The translations under genes were made by a program, and so were the position numbers. A stretch of DNA of 64,000 nt from Malurus cyaneus samueli (Eukaryota; Chordata; Aves; Passeriformes; Maluridae), in assembly GCA_009741485.1 (NCBI GenBank), contig CM019217.1:45811814-45875813 (forward strand), in the 5' to 3' direction. The notes under the pieces were generated by a model. The model was not told the DNA's origin and made no database searches. It saw only the letters and a list, made by a program, of their open reading frames with translations. Positions 49,101-61,777 of this stretch are shown one piece after another; position 1 is the first letter of the stretch, and every line of letters begins with the position of its first letter.

Positions 49101-50277
49101 ACAGGGCAATCTATGTCTTGGGAGATGCCTCAGCAGTCTGACATGGATGCACTTCAACAATGACACAGCTGACCTATATAAAATAAATTCATGGTGGCGT
49201 AATGCACATACAAAGCCAGTTTGCAGAATAGCAATTTTAAGTTATGACAGCTTTATAGCATTTACTTGTTCAAAGCTTTTTAAAACATAATGATGCAATT
49301 AGTAAACCTCAGCTTTTGTTTGTTAGCATACAAAGAAAAACATCAAAGATGATAACAAGAATGTAAGAGTTAAGTGGATGATCAAAGGGTATTGACAGTA
49401 AAAGCCATATATACTGAAGTGTGTGAAAATTTAAATGTTTTTTAATTTTTTTTAGTCTTTCTATGAATCATATGGATAGCAAAATAGGAAAAAAAACCAA
49501 AAAAAAACCTCAGCATATACTTTATCACACTGCAGGCATTATCAGTCCTCTCTGAGGCCATCTCTCCTGTCATGTATGTTATTTTACAAGAATTAAAACA
49601 TTTTTTATAGCCAAATGGTGCTGATATTGTTGTGTATTTACTTGATAGCCATCCTCTTCCTAACCTTCACATGCTGGAAATGTGCACTGTTGCCAGCACA
49701 CACCAAACTCATCAGCACGAGCCATGTTGGGAATAAAGAGCTTCCCTCAGCGGAGCAGCCAACACAAAAGCTCCTTCCTGGCTGAAACAAACCCCTGGGA
49801 AAGGTTTCACTCACCAGAGTGAGCAATTCACAGAAAGGGGCTTTGACACCCCGCAGGCTGGGCACGCTCCACTCTCTGGCATCACCACTGCTGCTGGGAA
49901 TGTTGCTTCAGCATTTCTCCTGTCTAGACATACCATTATTTTGCCTGTGCAGAGCTGCCTGAGCCATCTCCTGCCCATCAATCCCCCAAGAGGCCTCTAC
50001 CAGACATGCCGGGAAGCTGCCATACACACACTCCCTTTGGAAGATGGAGTTTTAGCATAACAGGAGGAAAAAAAAATAAAATAAGGAGACTTAAATTACT
50101 TATGCAAGGTCCCAGAGGAATGTGGGGTAAAAACCAGCTGATTTCCCAGGCAGAAATAAAGGCTAAGGGTGCACAGGAGCCAGGATAAAAGACAGAAGTT
50201 CCAGCCAGGTGACAAGAGGTTTGCACTGCCTCTGTGCATGAGGGCTTGCTATGCTGCCCCCTCTTCTGCAGGGGAAG

Positions 50278-50315
50278 GCAAATTTAGTTTCAAACAGCAA
50301 ATTTAGTTTCAAATA
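50278..50315. repeat. 19-bp tandem duplication
   Basis: 'gcaaatttagtttcaaaca' is followed immediately by 'gcaaatttagtttcaaata', one mismatch in 19. This is a recent local duplication. Confidence 0.92.
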
Positions 50316-52059
50316 CAGCTCTGGTCCTTCTCCCCTGCCTTTGGCATGACAAAGGGGGAAGCTGTTGAGCACAAAGCAGAGCTTCCCGTGTTTTGATCCA
50401 GCTCTACATCTGTATATTTGATGCTCTTTCTTCTGATTCTTTCTGCCTACCAGGTTTCCTCCTTCAGGAACCAAGGCCGACAAACCTATTTAATCTTTTA
50501 TATTGGCCACAGTGATAACTTCTTATTTAATATTTCATACTGTTGTACTGATAAAGAACATAAGACAAAACTCGGCATGGACAGAGTCCAGAGGAGAATC
50601 TGCTTCAAAATAAAACGCTTGGGAGAATGTGGAAGGAAGCAAGTAGCCATGTGGCTGGAAACAAAATTAATTTAAGGTAAGCAGGTCAAGCCTATAATGA
50701 AATGCTTGTAAACAAAGAAAATCCAAACATTTCTACTAATCATCAGCTCCAATTATTTCATAAACACCCCCTCATTAGATGTACTTAGTGGCTTGCAGCT
50801 ATTGTGCTTCCTAAACCCATGTGCTGTCATCCTTTTCGAGATGGCTCCAGAGGGCTGAAATGTAGACAAATGCAAGCATTAATCCAGCAGCCTGGCCAGC
50901 CAAGGCACAGATGCATTAGGTGGTGGCTATGCTCCTTTGCAGCATGTGTGCCATGGTGGCAGACTGGAAGTTGGGAACAATATGCTGCCATTACCAAGCG
51001 TGTGCCTTTGTTAAACATTCCTCAATAATCCAGGACAGGTGCAGACACGAGTAATGGCCCTTTGGGTCCAACACCAGTGGGAACCCAACATATAAACAGC
51101 AGCCCCATGGCAAGGGGGACAGACCATAGTTAGGCTAAAGCAAACCTTTGAACATACGAGTCTGTTGCTGGAGTTTGTTGCTGTCGCCCTGTTCCACAGG
51201 TGGATCACCTATGAGCAAAATCCAGGGACTTTCATTCAGCTACAATGTTCTCAGACAGTCCATGGTAAGGCAGTCCAGGCCCTGCCTGCCCTCCTGGATG
51301 CTTTCCCCACAGCCCACTCTGCCTGCCTGCCCTCCTGTGTCCTTTCTCCACACCACAGGCTTCAGACACCTCAGCATAAAGAAACACTTGGAAGAAGTTG
51401 CAAAATCTACGAAAAGAAAAAAGTCAAATGGAAAGTACAAGGAGGACCTTGTACGCACTGAAAAAAAAACCAAAAGTGAAGAAAAAGCAACCACAAAGCA
51501 ATTAATTGAAAAATTATTGGCAGGCCAGGCCAGAGTGTTGCTGCTGCCTTTAATGGTAAATGATAATAGGACCAGTCAACACTATACAGCAGGATAATAC
51601 AAACACACCCTCTAGAGTAAAAGCACAAAATGAGACACACTATTATCATAAATAGATTAATTAACTAGAAAGACAACATTAAAGAACAAGGGGTTATTAG
51701 CATGCAGCCAATAGCCTATTCAACATGTGAATTTGATGAATACAGGTAGCCAGAAATGTGGCGTACAAACATGGAAGCAGATAGCAGAAAAATGTTTTGG
51801 AAACTGCACAGCAATTATCCCCTCCCGTGGCTCCTCACTCCAGCTGTGGGGGAGCTGATGACTCTGGAGGCCACAGGGCTCCAGCATGGAGCTGAGAGCT
51901 CTCTGTTTGCATACAGCAGGTCTAAGGCAGAACCTGGCCATAATACGATGAGACTTTTCCAGCTGCCTGCAAAAAGCAGCTGCCTGGTAGGAGGGTTCAC
52001 AGTAGGTGCTGAGCAATGACTTAGGACATGTAGCAGGAGGTTATTAAAGTTCCAGCAAG

Positions 52060-52310
52060 AAACACTTTGAAAAATGACTAAGTGTCATAGTTTATTCTTA
52101 TTAAGAGTTTTCCTGGTGAAAATAACGCCGCTTTTCCCAGCAGCAGTTTGTCAATTGTACATTTTGCATCAAGAAAAATGTTTGCCATTTAGAAATATCG
52201 AACAAAGCCCCATGTTAAATACAGGAAACAAATAATGCACCTAAATATGGAATTTACTCAAAGAAATCTCAGTCATGCTGTGTCACAGCCAACATGACAG
52301 AGATACCTAT
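52060..52310. promoter_or_regulatory. Candidate conserved non-coding element
   Basis: High-complexity AT-rich sequence with isolated CpGs ('aataacgccgctttt' near 52121 and 'aatatcgaac' near 52194) that have survived in a CpG-poor background. No open frame or simple repeat explains it. Retained CpG and balanced complexity are weak hints of constraint, and an alignment would decide. Confidence 0.2.
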
Positions 52311-55300
52311 AAATAACAAATTTTGGGGGGTTACCCATCCTTTCCCTCCAGTCCCCTACAAACTCACAGGGTGCTGTACAGCAGGGAAAGAGAAATGTAT
52401 TTTCTCATGCAGAAAAATAGGAGAAACATAAATTTCATTCCCAGATGAAAAAAGGTTTTTTAGTTCACACCTGACTTCATTTTGAGAAACTCTCAAGATG
52501 CAGTGGCTGTACCTAAAATAACTAATCCTCTTCACACTAGCACTGAAGTGAACTGAGAATCAGGTCCTGGGCCTCCAGAAATGTTCACAGCTGAGACAGA
52601 GCAGAATTTAACCCCAAACCTTTAATCTCCAATACACCTGGAAGGGAGAGGAAGAAGCTGTCAAAATGCCTGGTCCTGGCAAGGTCTGTGCAAAGTCTCC
52701 TGATTTAGAAGGAGTTGGGCCAATGCAGGGTGTCCCTGAGGCTCCTGCACAGTCCCGCAGAAATCAGGGGCTTCATTTTATGAATAAACTCAGTGTAGCA
52801 GGTGTGATCTTTGTTAACAGCTAAATTATGTATTTATAATGTTGGGATTAATATTAGTAGTTGTGCTGGAGTACAGGAGCATTTCTGGCAGGTTTTTGGA
52901 GAGTCCCCTTCTACTAATGGAGATAGGGTGGTTTCTTTCCATCTTCATTTCTCACCCTGTGCTTCTCACTAACTGTGGATAAAGGCTCAGCATCCTTTCA
53001 TGCCAGAACTGGACTGCAATGCAGAGACAGAGAGAAAAAAAATGCTTTACATTTCCCCAAAGTGTAAGGAAGAAAAGACTTCTGATCCTCATACAGCTGA
53101 TAATATTCGCTGAAACAGATTCAGACCAAAATTAAATGAAAACACATGAACCACTGATGCTCTAAAAACAGTGTGCTGCCATAGACTATCATTAATATCA
53201 CAACAGCTCTAGCAGAAATTGGGACCCTCCTTGATGACAGACATGCCTGCCTGGCCTTTATGGAGAGACAGAGAGAATGAGAGCGAGCGAGCCACATGCC
53301 TTTTAATATAGATGTAACTTGTAACATCAACGGCACAGCATAAATACCTAGAGACTTTACCACATCCCAGAGAAATACATCACCCAGACTGTTTTAATCT
53401 CATCTTTAATTCTCTTTTTGCCTTCCACAGAATTTATGAAAAGATTGCAGAGATCCACCGTATCTCATCAGATATTTATTTATTCATTTAAAATATTAAT
53501 ATGGGAGAATCCCATTACAATATTGCCAAGCAGAAGGCACCAGACAGAAGCAGAAATGTTCTGCAAACTGGTAGATACAGCTACACTTAACATCTCCCTT
53601 ACATATTTTTGTGTTTTATTTTCCCACTTCTTTGAGGCCAGCTGTGGGGAAACCTTCAAGTGCTTTCTGATCTTGCAAGGCAAATTGATTTGTACTGATA
53701 TTTGGAAGGCTTTTTTTTTCACAAGTTTCTGTCTGGCAGAGATTCAGAGTAGGACTAAGACCTCTGGTTTGATCGTCTTCGGGTTTTGAGGGCTCACTTG
53801 GAGAGATCTCCAAGGAGGAAAGCTTTGCTGAGCATAGTGAATAATTTTCCTCTAACCATCTGACCCCTTCTGTCTCTTACTTCAAGAAGGGGAGAGACAA
53901 GGAAAAGTGAGTTGCTTCACCAAGGAGTGGATCCATAATCCCAAAGTTCTCAAGAGGATGCTACTCAGCAGTTTATATTCTTTGAGCTGTTAAGGCAGTA
54001 AAATCTTGACTTCCCCCAAATTAAAACACACTGATTCAGTAGGCTCACTCAAAACATCAGTTGCAAATTTGAGGAAAAGGTTACTCTGCCTTGCAGCTCA
54101 CCATGGAAAGCCCTTTCCTTCCAGGCCAGTTGTGGCACCCACAACCCCTATTTGTACAAATTCACCCATAGGAGCCCTCTGGTTTTCACTCAAGCCCCTT
54201 TCCCAGCAGCACATCTGGCACTGCTTTGCCAGCACTCAGCACAGACCTGCAAATTCTTATCTGCACCTTGCAAATGTGAATTCCCCTGCAGAAGAAGCAG
54301 GCTGGGGATCACTTGTCAGGCTTGTCCCTTTGTGCCAACAAAGCCGAGACACAACTGTGATGACAGCTCTCAGAACTGTGGCTGGAAAATTCAGACTCAT
54401 TTCAGGATCCAACAAAGCATGCCTCTCTCCACCTTGGCAGTGAAGAAGGCTGATTATTTTCATAGTTAGCAGGAGGATTTGGTGGGATCCTGGTGTGTCA
54501 GCCCAGGAACCCCTCAGACACCTTTGCCTCTACCCCCATCTGAGGCAGAGGTGAGGCTGGTGCTAATGGCAGCAAAGCCCCTCTGAAAAGCTGATCCTTG
54601 CAGCAGAGCAAAAGCCAGCAGGAGGAGGAGAATTCTGTGTATACTCTATTTGAGCAAGAAACTCTTCACCTAATTCAGCAAGCATGAGAGCACATGTTTC
54701 ACTTAGGAGGGTAGAAAATGTAGCTCTAAGCAATTAACACAATAGCAAATGTCCCTGGCATTGCCCCATATGGTGTGTAATTTAAATCTTCTATCTCGTT
54801 CTCTATAAATGCTGCTGAAATTGATACATGACAATTTTAGAGCCAACTGAAGTTTAATTAATTTAAATCATCTCAACATCTGAGATTTAAGATATATTAA
54901 AAAAATAATTAGGATCAAATCAAACATGTTCCACTCATGCTGAGCCATGCAAGGTAAAACTGCAGGAAAAAAAATTGGATAAATTATGACATATGTTGGA
55001 AGGTCAGCTTTTCCCTTTATTAAAGCCACAGTGGCCAAGAGATGGTTCTCCTTTCTCTGTGCAGGACATGAGGGCTGTCCCTGAAAGGTGTAGCTTCCTT
55101 GTACAAGCTTGGCTTGCACAGGGAATCAATATTAGCCAGGGAAAATGGAACTATGAGGGTATCTACACATGTGACTCAAACCCTGGAAACTTCTCAAATT
55201 CTGCTGTCCCTGCAGTGAGAATATTGCACATAAATGAACAAACAAAAGAGTTTAGCCACTGTGATTTACAGCCCTGAAATACCCAGCCTATAGAGAAAAT

Positions 55301-56029
55301 GAGAAAGGCAGGAATGCCCAGGATGCCTCACTCGTTCCCTTAGACAGTAGCAGATTATGTGCCTGCAGCATAGCTTCTCCAGGCACTCTGTTCCCCTTTT
55401 TCCTTAAATATTCCTTCAATGCCCCCGTGTTTTGAAAGGAGACCCCCTTCAAGCTGCAGTCAGCTGCAAAGCTCTTCTGACAGTGAGAATATTACTGACC
55501 TGAGGTATTTCTTACTCCAAACACCAGACCAAAGAGAAAATAAGCAAGGCTGAGAAAGTGGATCTGCTATCGCAAGAACCTATCTGCAATTACAAGAGCG
55601 CGCTGGAAACGGCATCTGCCTGTCTGGTTATGACATTTCAATTTCAGCCTTTCCTCTGTTACAGAATGCACATTTGCCACCTCTTTTCTAAAACTATACA
55701 TATTTATTTCTTAGGCTTTTGAGCATGGATACAGTTCCCTGAAATAAAGATTGCTGTGAATGACTGAGATGTCCCTTAATTACAGTACTGGTCCTCCCAC
55801 ACGAGCTCTAAACTCTGAGCTGGTTAAATTTCCAAGGTACAACAATATGGCCCGTAACTCCTGTTTCCAGTAACAATAAATACTGTCATAATCAGTTTTC
55901 TTTAAGAGTTTGAATTTATGGGAGGAAAAAATAACAGCAGTCATGGCAGTCTACAAACAAGAGTGACTTTGTAATCCCTGTTCAGTTTTCATTCTTCCAT
56001 ACAACACATTTCTGCATCTCTTATTAATG

Positions 56030-56260
56030 AAGGTTTTGCTGCTGCAATGTGCTGTATGTGGGGCAGAAGGTATTTAATTTGATATGTAATTATTATTATT
56101 AATGCAACTAAGCTGAGTGCAACCAGTTCCCTTATCTCCAAGGTAAAATACAGTTCTCAGGTGAATTTAAATCTGTCTAGCATCAGGATTGCTATTGATT
56201 TGAAGAGGGTTTCGTTTGAGTGCTTTGTGTTATTCCTAATGGTTAATCAGCGTGTGCTGC
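56030..56260. promoter_or_regulatory. Candidate conserved non-coding element
   Basis: Contains 'gatatgtaattattattattaatg' (56079-56103, a homeodomain-type cluster), 'ggtgaatttaaatctg' and 'aatggttaatcagcgtg'. The sequence is complex and lacks long open frames. Regulatory function is inferred from motif content only. Confidence 0.22.
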
Positions 56261-58499
56261 AACATCCCCCTTCCCCCTCCAAAGGGGCACAAGTTCTTAA
56301 AATGGAAAGATGAATGAAAACAGTTGCCAGGTTTAGGTTGGATTGTTTATTTTGTGTTGTTTGTTTTTAACCAAAACACAGCTAAAAGCTGCAGAGAAGC
56401 ACCTCCTTTAACAACTAAAATACTTACATGTGCATGAGCAAAAAAGGCAATGCTTCATTTTTTTGCCAATATTGACTGAGTTTTTCAAGTCCGCTGCTGC
56501 AGTCCTAGAAGATTCAGCTCAAATGCATCTGCTGTATAGAAAGCTATTTAATACGTCAGAATGATTTCAAGACAGATTGTGGGCTTGCTGCAAGTGTGAG
56601 CATTAGGAATGTACACACATAAAACTACAAACGACTGTATGCTCTTCGCTTTCATTAACAATTGGATTTATCCTAGCAAAATGTAGGTCATCATTTTGTT
56701 CCTCTTGCTTCCCTCACTGTCAAGTTCACACGCAGCTGTTTTCTCAAGCCGTCTCTTATGTGACCATTTGCATTTTGCTCCAGTCCCCAGATTTCAGCTG
56801 CAGGAGTATTAACCCTGCCTATCAACTGCGGGGGAGAATGGTATATCCAATACTTCAGAATTAATTCAAAAGCACACATTTTTGACAAGGTAAATAATCC
56901 TGCTTAATATTGACTAGAAAATACTGACAGTTACTTATGAACCAGAGGAAAAAAAATGTGGAGCAACTGTCTGTGCAGACAGGGCTGGCACTTACACACA
57001 AATTCATCTTAAATATCAACAGTGGCACTCCTGACAGCCATTGCAAACACACTCTGGCAATAAAAACTTCAGGGTGCTAGTCTCCACTCTAAGAATTTAT
57101 TTTTTTCACAAAAGCATATGTACATACATTAGAGGCATCTAAACCCTGCAAAATGCTTATCACACCCTCTATTTCTCTTAAAACGAACACATCGCCCACC
57201 ACTCTGTATAGTTACTTTTTATTCCACCTGGCACAAGAGAATAAGGCTCACTTGCATGTGGTAAAAACAGATTTTTTCCCTTTTCCTCTCCCTAACCAAA
57301 ACAAATTTTCAAAGACAAAAGAAAAGCTTCTAGTGCTTGGTATTCTTCCTTCACAGCCCATGTATCACACATAATTAGCAAGTTAAACCTACAAATTAGA
57401 TGTGTAATTAGGTAATTATGCCACAATCTGGTATTTTTTAACCTCTTTTTGCCCGAATGAAGAATGAGAAGATTCCACATTATCTTTAGGCATTGCAAAA
57501 CACAGTCCAGTTGTCTGCCCTGACTGCTGATTTTTCATTCTCAAGTGAGAATCTGGAGGGAAGGTGAAAGTACATGAATTTGAAGTTTTTGCTGTTATTG
57601 TTCTGCTTCACTTAACATCTACAGCTGAGACTCTCATCAAAAGCTGTATTTATCGTACCCACAAAATACAGCCAGCCTACACTCTACCCCAGACTGCACA
57701 CGATGCAATTTGTAAACACTTTCTGTAAACTCTTTCTAAAATAAAAAAATGCAAAGAGGTTTTGCTTACAGAGGATAGGGGTTTTAAATGCCTAGAAGAA
57801 AAACACTTCTTTTATTCTGCAGGTGAATTGTCCAGATTCTTTCTGTGCAGTGAAACCAGAGTTATACTTACTTACAACTGTCAAAGTGGAGCTCTAAAAT
57901 ATTTGCTCATGTTAAACACACAGGGAATGACTCTTAAAAAATACCTCCAGCTTCTCAAAGGAGCTTCCCAGAATAAGCAGCCTGTTCAGAAAGTTCTTCA
58001 GAAAAAGAAAAAACTGTGCAAAGCTATTACAGGCATGGTCCAGAGATGCAGGAAAAGCACGGCAGCACAAACGGCAGCAGATGAGAAGCCCTTTTGGGGA
58101 ATGTCTCATTTTCCTTGACTTTGTAATCAGTCCTTTGTGAGCACCTCTTGAGCCTCTCCAGTTCCTAATCAACGAGGAATGGATGGAGTGCTGGAGAAGT
58201 GCATGCTAGATGTATTCAATAGGAGTTTTTTTCCCTACTTTAAAAATTCACCCCATATGCTGGAATAATTATTTAGGGGAAAGGAAAATAGGATTCTGCC
58301 CAAAGCTTTTGTGTAGAGGGGGAATGTGGGGAGCAGGAGAAAGTCTTAAAAATTATGTGCAAATGCCCGGTAACACGGGTAGCCACAGGGTGCCGAACAC
58401 TCCTGATCTTCAGCTTATTTCCTGCTGCGTTTGCTATCGACATCATTGTTATTCCTTGGCCGTGGCTCTGACTGGGGAAGGTACTCAAGCAGGCACCTC

Positions 58500-58660
58500 A
58501 TATTAAGCACATGAGAATTCCCAAAGGGATTAACCGGGCAAAGAAATATTTGGTGGCAATGCTCGCCCTCCCAGACCCCAAAAGGTAATTCTCACTGCGT
58601 CCTGCAGAGCTTCGCATTTATTTAAAGAACCATTTAAATGGTTATAAAACGAAATAATTG
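58500..58660. promoter_or_regulatory. Candidate regulatory element with 16-bp perfect palindrome
   Basis: The perfect palindrome 'aaccatttaaatggtt' occupies 58628-58643 and sits in complex sequence that keeps several CpGs ('attaaccgggc', 'atgctcgccc', 'cttcgcattt', 'aaaacgaaat'). A dimeric DNA-binding protein could use it, but its identity is unknown. Chance palindromes of this length in A/T-rich DNA are uncommon but not excluded. Confidence 0.25.
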
Positions 58661-61039
58661 CCTTTTCATTTCAATCCCCTGCCACACCTCTTCCTACAGC
58701 ACCGGCTCTGACCGCCTCTCCATTCTCATTCCTGGTTATGGAGTTTGGACAGTGCTGTGGAAGAAAGAATTTTAAATACTGGTCTTAGTGAGCAAACACT
58801 TATTAAGCAGGTCAAGGCATTTAAAATTGCTTTGGATCTATCAATATAATCAACATGCCAATTAATATATTTGCCTACTTTATTAAGTACACAAAGTGGA
58901 AGAATGACTGACAGACTTCGCTGGTTTTACTTAGTGATGCTATTGAAAAATACTTGTTTATTCCTTTCATGCAGTCTCTAATGGCACAAGTAAATCAAGG
59001 TCTGTTTTTCCAAATCATGGCATAAAACCTGATAAATAACTGACAGCACTTTCTTTGCAACATTTTAAATGAACGATTTCCCAAAAGGTCAGGAACCACT
59101 GAAGGAATGAAAAAAAAGTCAAATGATAAAGAAAAGCTTTTGCCTGATTAAACTGCTTGAGAAAATATGTATGGAAAGGTGAAAAAAAAGACTTCAAGGA
59201 AACATTCCACTATTTCTTAGTGGACTTTTTTAGTTCCACGGTAATGAAAATGTGCTGCTGGAAGTTATTGTTTTTTTTTCCTTATACACTTCAGCCTGGT
59301 ATCTTAAGATAGATTTTAATGCCAAGTGTTGACTTTATGGAGGAGATTTTGGAAAACAGAAAGCAAACACAGTCATAAATAATACTGCTGCATTTAGCAT
59401 GGATCTGGCTTTCCTTTTAGAGCACTGCCTATTTAATCTCTAGAATTACCCAAAGCTGCAGCAATTGGCATTAGCTAGCATGTCTGAATACAAAAACAGA
59501 TAATATTTGTTGCTTCTTTTAAAATGGTTAACATCAGTCCACTGGCAACAAGGAGGAAGAGAAATATTCGTTCTGAAGTTGGTGTGAAAATGAAAACCAA
59601 TACAGGAGGGGAGCTGTCATATTTGATTTAAGGATTATAGAAGCCTGAGCTACCTGCTGGGGAGACTGCAATAATGAGAGGGGAGAAACTTTCAGTAATT
59701 TTCAAAAGCTCCTGAGTAACTGAATAAACTTGACTGAAACTCAGTGGATCCTGGGATAGCAAGGAGCCACATGCTTTTGAAAAGTTTCTGCTTATCAACT
59801 CCTATTTTCAGCAGCCGCATTTTCTCACATGCTTTGCTGCCACGCTGACAGCTGTGGAAGGATAAGCCGCTAAAGAAAAATTAAATATTTGGCTCAAAAG
59901 TCAGTCCTCCTGCAAATATATTGCAAATCTAATAATTTCCCTTTTAGCTAAGTAGGCTCAGCCTCCTTACTGTGAGTATCCCTCTCCTCTCCAATGGCTC
60001 CCTGGCCCTGCAGCCTCCTATAACACCCCAGGTTCTTCTCTCCTGAGAATTTCCAGCATTTCTCCTTTGGTGACCTGGTTCAGCATTACCTCCAAAATTA
60101 TCTCCTAAATTTGCCTACCCCAGGATTTGGTTGCAGATGGCTGAATGGCACAGGAAAAGAAGCAAGACAGTCCATGGAAATTATCCTGCCAAGCTTCCTC
60201 CACCTGAGATGTAAGACAGTCTCAGCCCTCTTTTGAAATTCCCATAAAGTATTTGTAGAAACTCTAAAAACAAGTAAGTGGCACACAGATCTAATTACTC
60301 TCCATTCTGGGTACAACAGTACTGAAATAGTTCAGAGTGTAGTTCCACCAACTTCACAGCACTTTGCCAGGACAGTGGGTTTTCTCTTCTTCATGCCCTC
60401 TTCACACACACCTCTGCCCCAAACCTCCTGTGGAGCCTCCTCACCTTTGCACACACTTTCCATAAAACATGCAACTTGGATAAAACCAGTAGTTGTGGGG
60501 TTTATGATATGGATGATCCCCATCTTTTCACCTGTATTTTACAGACTCTCTGCAAAAATCCATATGCTGCTGGGAGCTGCTACAGCCCAGGAATGTTTCC
60601 AGCACTTAATCTGTGCCATAGAGCAGGGGTGGCCCTAAAGCAACAAGGAGCCTCCCAACCTGTAATTAAGGGCAGCAAGACAAAAGAATTAGCTTCATGA
60701 GTAAAAGAAACCCAGGAGGTTTCTGCAGGTGCAAAACCTAACCTGATTTATTGTGTGCATGTCCCCCCCCACCCCATTTTGGAATTTCCTATGGCTTTTC
60801 AGTCATTTCAGCTTCAGTAGATGAGAAAGTTGAATGACACACAGACCTTCTGCACCTCCCAGGCCGCAGAAGAAAATTGGCAGGTTTATTTGCATTTTAT
60901 AATATTTAACTTCACATCTCCATAGCTGAGCAAACGAAGGTAGGAGCTCAGGAGTTAAAGGAGGGGGACGGGGCTTCTGTGGTGTTTGTGCAGAGCACAA
61001 GGTTTGTGTGTATCAAACCTTCAACAAACACTCCCACAG

Positions 61040-61680
61040 CTGTGTCAAACTTCCTTGCGGTGATGCGCCCATCCCCAGAAATCCCAGGCAATCTGCTCTC
61101 GAGTGCCTCTGAGCAAACCTGCCACGCTCCCCAGTCAGGGGGGAGGTGGCAGGGAAGGGACCCCCATCCCTCATGACTAAAACATGCCCCAGTGCCAAAC
61201 CACTGGCAGAGTTTCCCACTGGAGACGCCGGGTAACACCGCGTTTAACTGGTGCAGGAAGCGCTTTCGCCTGAGGTGGCTTTTGTGGAGGCCATGTTTGC
61301 GTGCAAACCTCCACTTACAGCAACGCGGGGCAGCCGAGCCGATGTTCACACAAGTGTAAACTTACAGCAAAAGGCAGCACCCGCCGGAGACGCCACAGAG
61401 CTCCAGCCAGTCAGCGTGGCAAGCAGCTCATCTTTTATTGAAGGCTTCTCCTCAGAGGAGAGCTAAAAATTCACTCGATGCCATCGGGAAAGTGTCTGTT
61501 TTGGCTGCAGAGAATGGTTCCCGATCACGGAAAGATAAAAACATCAAAATAAGCTAATAGGGATATGCCTTGAAATTCGGTCCCAGTGGACGTGGGGCCA
61601 GGTTTCCTGGGGACACGTTAGGCATGGCTCAGGGCATTGTGGCACGCAGGCGCATTGCTGCCGAGCGGGGTGGAGGCAGG
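61040..61680. promoter_or_regulatory. CpG-rich block (CpG-island or young insertion candidate)
   Basis: About 25 CpGs lie in roughly 640 bases, including dense runs at 61220-61345 ('gagacgccgggtaacaccgcg', 'gcaacgcggggcagccgag') and 61627-61670. This is far above the surrounding sequence. 'ggagacgcc' and 'cttacagcaa' each occur twice inside it. A minus-strand AATAAA lies at 61434-61439. It could be a promoter CpG island of an unseen transcript. It could also be a fairly young retroviral or other insertion that still holds its CpGs, with the AATAAA as its polyadenylation signal. Open frames here (133 codons on minus, 60948-61349) show no domain. Confidence 0.35.
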
Positions 61681-61710
61681 CAGAGAGGAGATGCTCCAGA
61701 AGGAATCCAG

Positions 61711-61777
61711 CAAGTGAAAAAAAAAGCAAAGAATGAAAAAAGAAGAAGAAAAAATGGGAGAAAAAAAAAAAAAAAGA
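61711..61777 (+). repeat. A-rich purine tract ending in poly(A)
   Basis: About 67 bases are nearly all A and G, with (AAG)n-like units near 61738-61750 and a run of 15 A residues at 61761-61775. It directly follows the CpG-rich block, so it could be the tail of a retroposed sequence on the plus strand, although no target-site duplication was identified. Confidence 0.85.

Larger units (their letters stand above)
46123..61039. other. Long non-coding unique sequence, no gene seen
   Basis: In about 15 kb I find no gene, RNA gene or clear transposon. Open frames reach 149 codons (51148-51597), have no domain and overlap others. Simple repeats are minor (50278-50315, A-runs at 49490-49509). AT-rich complex stretches at 52060-52310, 55560-55720, 56030-56260, 56560-56850, 58500-58660 and 59800-59960 look like regulatory non-coding DNA. 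Three of these are listed separately. Confidence 0.5.

Noticed and set aside
50585..50660. 'acagagtccagaggagaatctgc', resembling the CR1 'gtccagaggagg' segment
   Set aside because: The similarity stops after about 15 bases and the neighbouring CR1 motifs are absent.
54993..55277. 94-codon plus-strand frame containing 'EGIYTCDSNPG', which looks like the end of an immunoglobulin domain
   Set aside because: Only the short YTC string resembles an Ig fold. The rest of the domain is missing and no clear splice sites bound it.
60618..60660. 'agagcaggggtggcc', resembling a hAT transposon terminal repeat
   Set aside because: Only about 14 bases fit and no matching inverted terminus or 8-bp target duplication was found nearby.
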